Below are positions 43,211 to 51,666 of a stretch of 64,000 bases of DNA, piece after piece. Made by a program: the position numbers and the translations under genes. Where the stretch lies: the NCBI RefSeq assembly GCF_014750685.1, contig NZ_JAAXGE010000001.1:496001-560000 (forward strand), written 5' to 3'. Within the stretch, counting starts at the first letter, position 1, and each line of letters opens with the position of its first letter. The notes below the pieces were generated by a model that was not told the DNA's origin, did not search any database, and saw nothing but the letters and a program-made list of their open reading frames with translations. The stretch comes from Bacteroides sp. GM023. GTDB taxonomy: Bacteria; Bacteroidota; Bacteroidia; Bacteroidales; Bacteroidaceae.

Positions 43211-45688
43211 ATGAAGATGAATAAAACCAGCTTATTAGAGAAAATATCCATTCAGTCGGGTATCTCTATGGATGAATGTGGAGTAGTGCTCAAGACTTTC
43301 GAAAGAGTCCTTAGTGAAGAACTTTCCCGGAAAATAAACCGTTATGGCGGATGGGTACTATTGTTGATAGCTCTATTCGTATCCGTCATAGCTTTCGGAC
43401 AAACATCGGCGAAAAAAGCACGACCGGTACAGACCATCCGTGGAATAGTGATTGATGGAGCTTCCAAACACCCGATACCGTATGCGACAGTCAGATTATC
43501 CCAAAAAGAGGGAGCGGGTACAATAACAGACAGTCTCGGTCGTTTCAGCATACCGCAAGTTCCTGTCGGGCGACACACGGTAGAAGCGGCATTTATGGGA
43601 TACGAGCCGGGAATTTTCAAAGAGATATTAGTGACTTCCGCCAAAGAAGTTTATTTGGAAATACCACTGAAGGAAAGTGTGAACGAATTGAACGAAGTCG
43701 TAGTCCGTGCCCGTACCAACAAAGAAGAAGCCATGAACAAAATGGCCACCACCGGAGCCCGTATGCTAAGTGTAGAAGAAGCCAGCCGTTATGCAGGCGG
43801 TTTTGACGACCCCGCCCGCTTGGTATCCGCCTTTGCCGGAGTAGCCCCCAGCGTATCTTCCAATGGAATATCCATTCATGGCAATGCGCCCCATCTGCTG
43901 CAATGGAGACTGGAAGATGTCGAAATCCCCAATCCCAACCACTTCGCTGACATTGCCACATTAGGCGGAGGAATCCTTTCTTCCCTTAGCTCCCAAGTAC
44001 TCGGTAATTCCGATTTCTTCACCGGAGCTTTCCCGGCAGAATACGGAAACGCAGTTTCCGGCGTATTCGACATGAAACTGCGCAACGGCAATAATCAGAA
44101 GAACGAAAACACCCTTCAAGTAGGAATCATGGGAATTGACGTAGCTTCCGAAGGTCCTTTGAGCAAGAAACATAAAGCATCCTATATTTTCAACTACCGA
44201 TACTCCACAACAGGACTTCTCAATCTCGAGGGCGGAAAAATGGACTACCAGGACTTGAACTTCAAACTCAACTTTCCGACACAGAAAGCCGGTACATTCT
44301 CCGTTTGGGGAACCAGCCTGATTGATAAATTCGGCAGTGATTTTGAAAAGAACACAGAGAAATGGGAATATATGAGCGACCGTAGCGAGTCAAAAGACAA
44401 ACAATACATGGCAGCCGGAGGTCTTAGTCACCGTTACTTCTTCAACAACGACGCATCATTGAAAACAACGGTTGCCGCAACATATTCGAAACTGGACGGA
44501 GGAGCGACCATGTTCAACCACTCCCTGGGATCTACTCCCTACATGGAACTGGACTCCAAACATACCAACCTGATAGTGTCTTCCATATTCAACCGGAAAT
44601 TCAGCAACCGTTTTACCAACAAAACTGGATTTACATACACCGCCATGTTCTATAAAATGAACCTTGCCATCGCCCCTTATGAAGCTGAATTGCTGGAAAC
44701 CGTATCCCAGGGAAAAGGCAACACCAGTCTGATTTCTGCCTACAACAGTTCTTCCGTAGGATTGACCGACCGCTGGACTCTCAATGCCGGTATCTACGGA
44801 CAACTCCTGACCCTGAATAACAAATGGTCTGTCGAACCCCGTATCGGTTTGAAATGGCAAGCCGCTCCGAAAGTTACCTTTGCACTGGCTTATGGAATGT
44901 ATAGCCGCATGGAAAAAATGGACGTCTATTTTGTGAAAACGAAAGGCACAGGCGATAAATCCGTCAACAAAGACCTCGACTTCACCAAAGCACAACATGT
45001 CATGCTGTCCTTCGGCTACAAGATATCCGACCGCATGAATCTGAAAATAGAACCCTATATCCAGTTCCTTCACGATGTACCTGTAATGGCCGACAGTTCT
45101 TATTCCGTGCTCAACCGCTCCGACTTCTATGTAGAAGATGCATTAATTAATAAAGGAAGAGGACGTAATGTAGGAATCGACATCACATTAGAACGTTTCC
45201 TCGAAAAAGGACTCTACTATATGATATCCGGTTCTCTCTTCGACTCCCGCTACCGGGGTGGAGATGGCGTGTGGTACAATACCAAATTCAACCGGAACTA
45301 TGTCATCAACGGACTTATCGGCAAAGAATGGATGCTGGGACGAAACAAACAGAATATTCTTAGCGTCAATCTGAAACTGACCTTGCAGGGTGGTGACCGT
45401 TATTCTCCGATTAATATGGAAGCAACGATGAATCATCCCGACAAAGAAGTGCAGTATGACGAAACAAAAGCATTCTCCAAACAATATTCGCCCATGCTTA
45501 TCGGCAACTACACCGTCAGCTACCGCATCAACAAGAGAAAAGTCTCCCATGAGTTTGCCGTAAAAGGACTGAACTTTACCGGAGCCAAAGAGCACTACGG
45601 ACACGAATATAATGTGAAAACCGGAAAAATAGATGTTAGCGACGGTTCCACAGTCCTGACGAATGTGAGTTATAAACTTGAATTTTAG
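43211..45688 (+). CDS. TonB-dependent receptor with HU-like N-terminal extension
   Basis: An 825-residue outer-membrane receptor. Residues 1-40 (MKMNKTSLLEKISIQSGISM, then a helix ending LSEELSRK) resemble the first helices of an HU/IHF DNA-binding protein. A hydrophobic segment follows (about 46-62, WVLLLIALFVSVIAFGQ), then a carboxypeptidase-regulatory-like domain (IRGIVIDGASKHPIPYATVRL, about 74-160), the plug and a barrel ending LEF. No Met lies between the HU-like part and the hydrophobic segment, so the extension belongs to the gene unless a non-ATG start is used. It precedes a LytS/LytTR signalling set and has no SusD partner; the ligand is unknown. Confidence 0.85.
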   Translation: MKMNKTSLLEKISIQSGISMDECGVVLKTFERVLSEELSRKINRYGGWVLLLIALFVSVIAFGQTSAKKARPVQTIRGIVIDGASKHPIPYATVRLSQKEGAGTITDSLGRFSIPQVPVGRHTVEAAFMGYEPGIFKEILVTSAKEVYLEIPLKESVNELNEVVVRARTNKEEAMNKMATTGARMLSVEEASRYAGGFDDPARLVSAFAGVAPSVSSNGISIHGNAPHLLQWRLEDVEIPNPNHFADIATLGGGILSSLSSQVLGNSDFFTGAFPAEYGNAVSGVFDMKLRNGNNQKNENTLQVGIMGIDVASEGPLSKKHKASYIFNYRYSTTGLLNLEGGKMDYQDLNFKLNFPTQKAGTFSVWGTSLIDKFGSDFEKNTEKWEYMSDRSESKDKQYMAAGGLSHRYFFNNDASLKTTVAATYSKLDGGATMFNHSLGSTPYMELDSKHTNLIVSSIFNRKFSNRFTNKTGFTYTAMFYKMNLAIAPYEAELLETVSQGKGNTSLISAYNSSSVGLTDRWTLNAGIYGQLLTLNNKWSVEPRIGLKWQAAPKVTFALAYGMYSRMEKMDVYFVKTKGTGDKSVNKDLDFTKAQHVMLSFGYKISDRMNLKIEPYIQFLHDVPVMADSSYSVLNRSDFYVEDALINKGRGRNVGIDITLERFLEKGLYYMISGSLFDSRYRGGDGVWYNTKFNRNYVINGLIGKEWMLGRNKQNILSVNLKLTLQGGDRYSPINMEATMNHPDKEVQYDETKAFSKQYSPMLIGNYTVSYRINKRKVSHEFAVKGLNFTGAKEHYGHEYNVKTGKIDVSDGSTVLTNVSYKLEF

Positions 45689-45710
45689 CAATGTAGTATA
45701 GAAGACCAAT

Positions 45711-45754
45711 CGGAAAAAAGTTTTATCTTCGTCCCCGGAGATAAAACACTTCCG
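45711..45754 (+). promoter_or_regulatory. extended stem-loop between receptor and pseudokinase genes
   Basis: CGGAA/TTCCG encloses a 9-bp perfect stem GTTTTATCT/AGATAAAAC (45720-45728 with 45739-45747). No T run follows on the plus strand, so a processing or attenuation element is more likely than a full terminator. Confidence 0.45.
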
Positions 45755-45772
45755 GTTCCCACAATAAAACAT

Positions 45773-46852
45773 ATGATAACTGAAACCGCAATAACAGACA
45801 ATAAATCTACTTTACTATATAGATTCCTCGTCAGTCCGCAACTTCGATGGGTACGCTATTTGGTACTTATTACCATACTGGCTACTATTTCCTTCAACCA
45901 AGTTTTTATTATATTCCTCGACTACCTGGATATACTGGGAGGATGGATTTATGCATTTACTTTCTTGTATTTGCTGACTTACATAGGAGTCATTTACCTG
46001 AATCTTTTCTGGCTCTTTCCAAAATTTCTGCTGAAAAGACGTTATCTAAGCTACATATCCTTACTTTCAGTAGCAATGATGCTCGCCCTGGCAATACAAA
46101 TGGCAACAGAATACATATCTTATTCCTACTGGCCGGAACTTTACGAACGTGCTTCTTATTTTTCCATACCTATGGTGATGGATTATATATCTTCTTTCAT
46201 GCTGTCCACACTCTGTATGATAGGAGGAACAATGACCGTTCTCCTGAAAGAATGGATGATAGACCATCAACGTGTCTCGCAGATGGAAAAAGCCCACGTC
46301 CTTTCGGAAGTCGAACAGCTAAAAGAACAAGTCAGCCCCGAACTCCTTTTCAAAACATTGCATCATTCAGGAGAACTGACATTGAGCGAACCGGGAAAAG
46401 CATCGAAGATGTTGATGAAATTAAGTCAACTGCTCCGCTATCAACTATATGATTGCAGCAGAACAAAAGTATTGCTTAGCAGTGAAATTACATTCCTGAA
46501 CAATTACCTGACCTTGGAACAAAACTCCCATCCGCAATTCAACTATGAACTTCTTGCAGATGGAGAAGTAAACCGGACACTGGTTCCACCCTTGCTTTTC
46601 ATCCCATTTGTGCAACATATTGTAAAATCAATCAACGAACAGCAAATATCAACCCCTGTTTCTCTTAAAATTCATTTGAAAGTAGAAGAGAACACCATTA
46701 TATTCACCTGTCTTTGTCCGCAAGTGAATCTTCCGGCAGATAAAGGACTCGACAGAATCCGCCAAAGACTGAACTTATTATATGGCAATCGCTACGGACT
46801 ATTCCTGACGACAGACAGCATAAGGTTAGAGCTGAAAGGAGGTGAAGCATGA
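45773..46852 (+). CDS. LytS-type pseudokinase (degenerate histidine kinase)
   Basis: A 359-residue membrane protein with four TMs (about 28-50, 58-85, 94-112, 134-158) and a cytoplasmic domain like LytS/YehU kinases. The key residues are missing: NPHFLFN of the H box reads SPELLFK (188-194), so Glu replaces the phospho-accepting His; the N box FVENAVKH reads FVQHIVKS; and the GIGLANIRRRL glycine motif reads KGLDRIRQRL. Catalysis is therefore not expected. The gene overlaps the intact kinase gene by 4 bp, suggesting the pair forms a heteromer in which this partner senses or regulates. Confidence 0.85.
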   Translation: MITETAITDNKSTLLYRFLVSPQLRWVRYLVLITILATISFNQVFIIFLDYLDILGGWIYAFTFLYLLTYIGVIYLNLFWLFPKFLLKRRYLSYISLLSVAMMLALAIQMATEYISYSYWPELYERASYFSIPMVMDYISSFMLSTLCMIGGTMTVLLKEWMIDHQRVSQMEKAHVLSEVEQLKEQVSPELLFKTLHHSGELTLSEPGKASKMLMKLSQLLRYQLYDCSRTKVLLSSEITFLNNYLTLEQNSHPQFNYELLADGEVNRTLVPPLLFIPFVQHIVKSINEQQISTPVSLKIHLKVEENTIIFTCLCPQVNLPADKGLDRIRQRLNLLYGNRYGLFLTTDSIRLELKGGEA

Positions 46853-47928
46853 ACCTGAATACAGAACATAGAGGAATGGAAGATAAAAACGTTACAACTT
46901 TCCTGTTAAGTCCTCATTACCGGACATACAGACACCTGTTACTGCAAGCAATAGTTCTTCTGATGACCATTAATGTCTTTTGGTACGAACCTTTGCAGTC
47001 AGTTAATTTTTGGCGGCGTTTTGGTGGATTCCTGGCATATTTTGCTTCCATTAATACGGTAATCTATATGAACCTGTATATATTAGTACCCTGTTTTCTG
47101 TTGAAGAACCGTTTAGGGCAATACGTCCTGACGGCTGTTCTGACGAATTTAGTAGTCATTGTTTTCATTTCAGTCACGCAAGGATTACTCTTTGAAGTAA
47201 TTCTGCCCGGAAAAGATCCCGGTAAATTTGCAACTTTCATCAATACTTTTTCAGGTATACTTACCATTGGCTTCGTTACGGCAGGCTCGGCAGCCATATC
47301 ACTGTTTACCCATTGGCTGCGCTACAACCTGCGTATTGATGAACTGGAATCCACCACCTTACAATCCGAACTGAAGTTTCTCAAAAATCAAATCAACCCG
47401 CATTTTCTTTTCAATATGCTGAATAATGCTAACGTCCTGATAAAGAGAAACCCTGAAGAAGCTTCCAAAGTGCTATTCAAACTCGAAGATTTGCTACGCT
47501 ATCAAATCAATGACAGCTCGCGCGAAAGAGTTTCCTTAGCTTCGGATATTCGTTTCTTGAACGACTATCTGAATCTCGAAAAGATACGCCGTGATAATTT
47601 CCAGTTTACATTAAGCCAGGAAGGAGAGACAGATTCCATTTGGATTCAACCCTTATTATTTATCCCTTTTGTAGAGAATGCAGTAAAACATAGTTTCGAT
47701 AGTGAACACCCTTCATCCGTTCATGTCTCCTTCAAAGTAGACGATGACCGACTTGAATTTCATTGCGAGAACACGAAACCATCCGTTGCCGTCAGCAAAG
47801 GGAAAGTAGGTGGAATCGGTCTTGCTAATATCCGGCGCAGGTTAGGATTACTATATCCGGACCGCTACCAACTGGAACAAAAAGAGGATGAAAATCACTA
47901 TTCCGTAATTTTAAGTATAACATTATGA
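46849..47928 (+). CDS. LytS/YehU-type sensor histidine kinase, apparently active
   Basis: A 359-residue kinase with four N-terminal TMs and a His_kinase/HATPase pair. The H box QINPHFLFNMLNNAN has the acceptor His (H185), the N box FVENAVKHSF and the G box VGGIGLANIRRRLGLLYPDRY are complete. It overlaps the pseudokinase gene by 4 bp and the LytTR regulator gene by 4 bp, so all three are coupled. It should phosphorylate the regulator in response to a signal at the membrane, perhaps from the upstream TonB receptor. Confidence 0.92.
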   Translation: MNLNTEHRGMEDKNVTTFLLSPHYRTYRHLLLQAIVLLMTINVFWYEPLQSVNFWRRFGGFLAYFASINTVIYMNLYILVPCFLLKNRLGQYVLTAVLTNLVVIVFISVTQGLLFEVILPGKDPGKFATFINTFSGILTIGFVTAGSAAISLFTHWLRYNLRIDELESTTLQSELKFLKNQINPHFLFNMLNNANVLIKRNPEEASKVLFKLEDLLRYQINDSSRERVSLASDIRFLNDYLNLEKIRRDNFQFTLSQEGETDSIWIQPLLFIPFVENAVKHSFDSEHPSSVHVSFKVDDDRLEFHCENTKPSVAVSKGKVGGIGLANIRRRLGLLYPDRYQLEQKEDENHYSVILSITL

Positions 47929-48641
47929 ATTGTATAATTGTAGATGATGAACCATTGGCACGTGAAGCCATGAAATTATTGATAGAGGAGACGAACGACC
48001 TTCAATTGATTGGTAGCTTTAACAATGCGGCTACCGCTTCCGATTTTATGGAACAGCACGGAGTCGATTTAGTCTTTCTGGATATTCAGATGCCGGGAAT
48101 TACAGGAATTGAATTTGCACGAATGATTTCGAAGCGGACATTAGTCATCTTCACTACTGCCTACACGGAATATGCATTAGACAGCTACGAAGTAGATGCA
48201 ATAGACTATCTGATAAAGCCTGTCGAACAGGAACGTTTTCAGAAAGCAGTAGATAAAGCACTGTCTTATCACTCCCTGCTGTTGAAAGAGGAGAAAGAAG
48301 CCATCGAGACAATTGTCGCTGCCGAATATTTCTTTGTAAAGGCGGAACGGCGATACTTCAAAGTCAACTTCTCCGATATTCTTTTTATTGAAGGATTGAA
48401 AGATTATGTCATCATCCAATTAAATGACCAGCGTATCATTACTCGTATGAGCCTGAAAGCCATATTCGACTTACTGCCTAAAACCACTTTCCTGCGGGTG
48501 AACAAGTCTTATATAGTCAATACCGACCATATCGAATCATTCGATAATAATGATATATTCATAAAATCGTATGAAATTGCTATCGGTAATAGCTATCGGG
48601 ACGACTTCTTTGAGGGATTTGTGATGCGGCAAAGATTGTGA
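47925..48641 (+). CDS. LytTR-family response regulator
   Basis: A 238-residue regulator with a receiver domain (CIIVDDEPLAREAM; phospho-acceptor Asp at residue 53 in LVFLDIQMPG; KPVEQERF with the conserved Lys) and a C-terminal LytTR DNA-binding domain (FFVKAERRYFKVNFSDILFIE ... FLRVNKSYIVNTDHIE). It probably controls the upstream TonB receptor operon or targets elsewhere. It overlaps the kinase gene by 4 bp. Confidence 0.92.
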   Translation: MNCIIVDDEPLAREAMKLLIEETNDLQLIGSFNNAATASDFMEQHGVDLVFLDIQMPGITGIEFARMISKRTLVIFTTAYTEYALDSYEVDAIDYLIKPVEQERFQKAVDKALSYHSLLLKEEKEAIETIVAAEYFFVKAERRYFKVNFSDILFIEGLKDYVIIQLNDQRIITRMSLKAIFDLLPKTTFLRVNKSYIVNTDHIESFDNNDIFIKSYEIAIGNSYRDDFFEGFVMRQRL

Positions 48642-48654
48642 TATTTCATTTTTT

Positions 48655-48686
48655 TTTGGTTACATAATTTTCAAATGGTATATTTG
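48655..48686 (+). promoter_or_regulatory. Bacteroides housekeeping promoter of the ECF sigma gene
   Basis: TTTG (48655-48658), 20-bp spacer and TATATTTG (48679-48686) match both consensus halves. The start would be near 48693, about 15 nt before the GTG start codon. Confidence 0.7.
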
Positions 48687-48707
48687 TAACCAAAAGAAAG
48701 AACACAC

Positions 48708-49256
48708 GTGGTTGGCACAACAGAAAATATTGGTATTAAACTGACTGATGAAACACAGTTTCGCTTTATATTCGACAAATATTACATAACCCTATGTATG
48801 TTTGCCAATCAGTATGTTGGAGACGATGCTTTGGCCGCCGATATCGTTCAGGAATGTTTCGTCAAGTTGTGGCAGTTGCGTGACGATTTTATGTATGTGC
48901 ATCAGATTAAATCCTTCCTCTATACTTCCGTACGCAATAAATCCCTGAACGAACTGGAGCACACTAAAGTCATGAACGAGTATGCCCAAAAAGTTATGGA
49001 GATGGGCAAAGACTCTTTTTTTCAGGACAAAGTTATCGCAGAAGAAAGCTATCGTATATTGGTGGACGCCATCGACAAATTACCACCCCAAATGAAAAGT
49101 ATCATGCAACTGGCTCTTGAAGGAAAAACGAACCCTGAAATAGCTGAAGCGTTAAATATTTCAGGAGAAACGGTGCATTCTCAGAAAAGGATAGCTTACC
49201 GCAAATTACGCGGATACTTGAAAGATTATTATTATCTGCTTTTCTACTTTTTATAA
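48708..49256 (+). CDS. ECF-type RNA polymerase sigma factor (FecI-like)
   Basis: A 182-residue sigma factor with region 2 (FDKYYITLCMFANQYVGDDALAADIVQECFVKLW, about residues 24-57) and region 4 (LPPQMKSIMQLALEGKTNPEIAEALNISGETVHSQKRIAYRKL, about 122-166). The start is a GTG, 22 bp after a consensus promoter. In Bacteroides such a sigma is held by a FecR anti-sigma encoded directly downstream and released by an STN-SusC receptor. Here the FecR gene is about 3.5 kb away, after an immunity-gene island. Confidence 0.92.
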   Translation: MVGTTENIGIKLTDETQFRFIFDKYYITLCMFANQYVGDDALAADIVQECFVKLWQLRDDFMYVHQIKSFLYTSVRNKSLNELEHTKVMNEYAQKVMEMGKDSFFQDKVIAEESYRILVDAIDKLPPQMKSIMQLALEGKTNPEIAEALNISGETVHSQKRIAYRKLRGYLKDYYYLLFYFL

Positions 49257-49585
49257 TTCCTTTATCAAAAAAACTGCGGAAAAAGTTTAATCAACTCCTT
49301 GTCAAGATTATAGTGGGTTTACGGGTAATCTCTATGGTGCGGTTGTATTCTAATTATGATTGTCCTATAATACATTTCACTGTTACGAATTATGTAACAG
49401 GCGATTATGTTATTGGCTGTCAAAGAATTAAATTTTATAGATAGGAGAAAAAACTAACAGATTTCTTTGTGAGTAATTAGACAAAAACGTACTTTTAGAG
49501 GTATAATTATGTATAGCCAAACAAAATGTACATAATTTGCTGAAAAACAAAACATTAAGCATTGTAACTATGATAAGGTCTATAA

Positions 49586-49815
49586 GTTGATGTTGTAAAG
49601 CCCGGAAGGACTGACGTTAAGCGTGAAAATATCACTCGTTCTACATATGATATAACTGTTAAGGGTATAACTAATTGATGGTCATATAATATAGATAGTA
49701 TGCCTGATGAAATAAATAATATAAAAAAACAGAAATGTACGTCCATATGGCAGACACTTACAAAAGCAAAATAAAAAGTCCATTGGACGATATTTTAGAA
49801 GGAGATATACAATAA
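49586..49815 (+). pseudogene. decayed C-terminal coding remnant
   Basis: A frame reads VDVVKPGRTDVKRENITRST and continues to a TGA at 49676, then resumes WSYNIDSMPDEINNIKKQK. Near 49745 a shift to the next frame gives MADTYKSKIKSPLDDILEGD to a stop at 49813. The composition looks protein-like on both sides of the stop and shift. It is probably the tail of a lost gene of the island. No family recognised. Confidence 0.45.
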
Positions 49816-49830
49816 AATACTTAGAGAAAA

Positions 49831-49877
49831 TAACAGCGAAACATTAAATGACCGCTGTTAGCATAACGTTATAAGCC
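49831..49877. repeat. spacer hairpin and palindrome before the first island gene
   Basis: TAACAGCG (49831-49838) and CGCTGTTA (49853-49860) are an 8-bp perfect inverted repeat, followed by the palindrome ATAACGTTAT (49863-49872) and AAGCC. The inverse of GTTATAAGC occurs as GCTTATAAC after the stop codons at 50436 and 52652. Confidence 0.5.
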
Positions 49878-49893
49878 AAAAAGAAAGTAAATT

Positions 49894-50436
49894 ATGGATA
49901 AACAAAAACGAATAGCATTTTTTCATGAAGATGATTATTGTCAATGGGAGATATTCCCCTTGACTGCCAAGGGCTTTTGCATGAAGCAAATGGGCGAAAT
50001 AGATGATTTCGCCAAAGAGCATCAGTTAGTCGGTGGCATTTATACTGATATGTTTGTACGAGACGACAGTCCTCATGGAATAGAGGAACTTTCTTTGCGT
50101 CCGCAGCAGTTGGATGAGGCACTTGGTTTTCTCCCAGCCTATGACCAAGTAGAAACGGGCTACTCCAGTTATCGGGAAGAATTAAAACATACCTATGGCA
50201 GAGGTATGGGGGAGGAACAAAATGTATTTTGGTCGGTGGATGAAGCCGGAGTAATAAACGCTCTTTGGCTGGATATGTGGATTGATCCGAATTCTAAAGA
50301 CTTATGGAAAAGCATTTTAATCGCTTTAGGAAAAATGGTTCCCGTTTTGTTAGCTGACTGGAGTTGGAGTCGATGTGTTGATTTAACAAATCTAAGCGAT
50401 GTGGAACAATATATAAAAGAAAAAAGTAGCTTATAA
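49894..50436 (+). CDS. small unknown protein, immunity-like
   Basis: A 180-residue acidic soluble protein, Trp/Asp/Glu-rich (KRIAFFHEDDYCQWEIFP; NVFWSVDEAGVINALWLD; LLADWSWSRCVDLTN). No family was recognised and there is no signal peptide or TM. It is the first intact gene of the island. Size, acidity and its position in a run of unrelated small genes suggest an immunity protein against a rival's toxin, but this is inference. Confidence 0.6.
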   Translation: MDKQKRIAFFHEDDYCQWEIFPLTAKGFCMKQMGEIDDFAKEHQLVGGIYTDMFVRDDSPHGIEELSLRPQQLDEALGFLPAYDQVETGYSSYREELKHTYGRGMGEEQNVFWSVDEAGVINALWLDMWIDPNSKDLWKSILIALGKMVPVLLADWSWSRCVDLTNLSDVEQYIKEKSSL

Positions 50437-50462
50437 CAGGAGGCTGAATCACCTTAAAAGTC
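50427..50462 (+). repeat. spacer repeat copy B after the first island gene
   Basis: TAGCTTATAACA (50427-50438) then a variable stretch and CTTAAAA. The same 12-mer and a similar CTTAAAA follow the macro-domain gene at 52650-52661, so both genes end in related spacer sequence. Confidence 0.5.
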
Positions 50463-50503
50463 GATTAACTGCACCCCATTATCAATCAATAAGAATACTC
50501 AAA

Positions 50504-51109
50504 ATGAAGAATAGCATGATAGAAGTAAAAGATTTCCCCAAAGGAACGAAGCCCAGAGAAATATTCGTTTACACGTGCGAACGAATTGCCGAGCCTCTAA
50601 TTCAGTTGGGCTACAAATATCGAAAAAGCAAGAACGATGTTATCAAAAAGGATTCACCTTTTACTTTTCATTTTTACTTCCAACCATCCATTCGATTCAG
50701 TTCCATTTGTTTTACAGCCAAGTTTGGGGTTGAATCCGATGTCTTTGCTCAATGGTGCAATAAGAAATACAATCGAGAAGATTCGTTGGAATCAGTTGTA
50801 GGTACAACTCTTACCCGACTGACCAAGTTGGAAAATGACTATCCGGATTATTGGGTAGATACTCTTATGGAACGTGAACGTGTAATCAAGGAAATCAGCG
50901 ACCAGATAAGCCAATATGCCTTGCCTTTCTTTGAGCGTTTCTCTAATATTAGACAATTTATTGAAGAAGTGGAAAAGGAAGGTTTCTTTCCCCATCAAAA
51001 AAAGTACAAAGACGGTTTTGGAGTGAATCTTCAGCAGAGAAAGATGGACTTTGTTGAGTGCTTTAGAGATTATTGTAATAAACAAAAAATGATTGATACC
51101 AAACAGTAA
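50504..51109 (+). CDS. unknown protein, immunity-like
   Basis: A 201-residue soluble protein starting MKNSMIEVKDFPKGTKPREI, basic in the first half, with an FHFYFQPSIRFSSICFTAKFG strand segment and a helical C-terminal part (LTRLTKLENDYPDYWVDTLMERERVIKEI; QYALPFFERFSNIRQFIEEVEKEG). No family was recognised. Second gene of the island, about 67 bp after the first. An immunity role is inferred from neighbourhood only. Confidence 0.6.
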   Translation: MKNSMIEVKDFPKGTKPREIFVYTCERIAEPLIQLGYKYRKSKNDVIKKDSPFTFHFYFQPSIRFSSICFTAKFGVESDVFAQWCNKKYNREDSLESVVGTTLTRLTKLENDYPDYWVDTLMERERVIKEISDQISQYALPFFERFSNIRQFIEEVEKEGFFPHQKKYKDGFGVNLQQRKMDFVECFRDYCNKQKMIDTKQ

Positions 51110-51149
51110 ACCGACTGAAAAACGGAACGCAGTCAAACATTAGCATCAA
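51110..51149. repeat. spacer hairpin between second and third island genes
   Basis: GACTG/CAGTC (5-bp arms) followed by AAACATTAGC. The 8-mer ACATTAGC also occurs in the next spacer (51606-51666). Confidence 0.4.
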
Positions 51150-51605
51150 ATGAAGCGGATTATGAACGAAAAATTAAATAACTGGTCTGAATATTGGCAA
51201 AGGTATGATACCCTATGCTGTAATATCAAATCTGAAAATAATCAAATGGCAGAGCAACTTATAGATGCAAAATTATACGTCAATGGTTTGACTGATGGTT
51301 GGTATGCTTTCTTAAATTTATTTAAAGAGTTAATGTTCAAGAACTCCAATTCTTTAAGTTCAAATTGCAAAGTACAAGCAGACTCTCTAATTATACAATT
51401 GGAGAATGCTCTCATACCACAACAAAATAAATATGGCGGTATGACAGTTAATGAGCGTCTTGTTCTTGCTAATAAAATGGATGAATTTGATGATGCAATA
51501 AATAGTAAAGATATTCCGAAAATTACGGATATTCTTAAAAGTGTAGAGTTGTCTGATAGTAATATTAACGCAATTCTAGGGAGTTATAAATTACTGTTCA
51601 TTTAA
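51150..51605 (+). CDS. small unknown protein, immunity-like
   Basis: A 151-residue helical soluble protein (MKRIMNEKLNNWSEYWQRYD; DGWYAFLNLFKELMFKN; LIIQLENALIPQQNKYGG; VNERLVLANKMDEFDDAINS). A second in-frame ATG at 51162 (MNEKLNN) is also possible as start. No family was recognised. Third island gene. Confidence 0.55.
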   Translation: MKRIMNEKLNNWSEYWQRYDTLCCNIKSENNQMAEQLIDAKLYVNGLTDGWYAFLNLFKELMFKNSNSLSSNCKVQADSLIIQLENALIPQQNKYGGMTVNERLVLANKMDEFDDAINSKDIPKITDILKSVELSDSNINAILGSYKLLFI

Positions 51606-51666
51606 AAAGAAGAAAACAAAGTATGATGCTAACATACGGCTCGACATTAGCCACCGACACTATAGT
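51606..51666. repeat. spacer hairpin between third and fourth island genes
   Basis: GCTAA and TTAGC form arms around CATACGGCTCGACA; GTATG/CATAC overlaps. ACATTAGCC is shared in part with the spacer at 51110-51149. Confidence 0.4.

Larger units (their letters stand above)
49257..49893. other. 637-bp A/T-rich gap with gene debris
   Basis: The first about 70 bp still look like the natural leader after the sigma gene. Downstream, no intact gene was found; the stretch 49586-49815 is a decayed coding remnant, and an 8-bp inverted repeat plus a short palindrome occur near 49831-49872. The frame starting near 49275 stays open for about 55 codons but its reality is unclear. Confidence 0.5.

Noticed and set aside
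44456..45073. 205-codon minus-strand frame inside the TonB receptor gene
   Set aside because: Shadow of the receptor barrel; no start signal or family.
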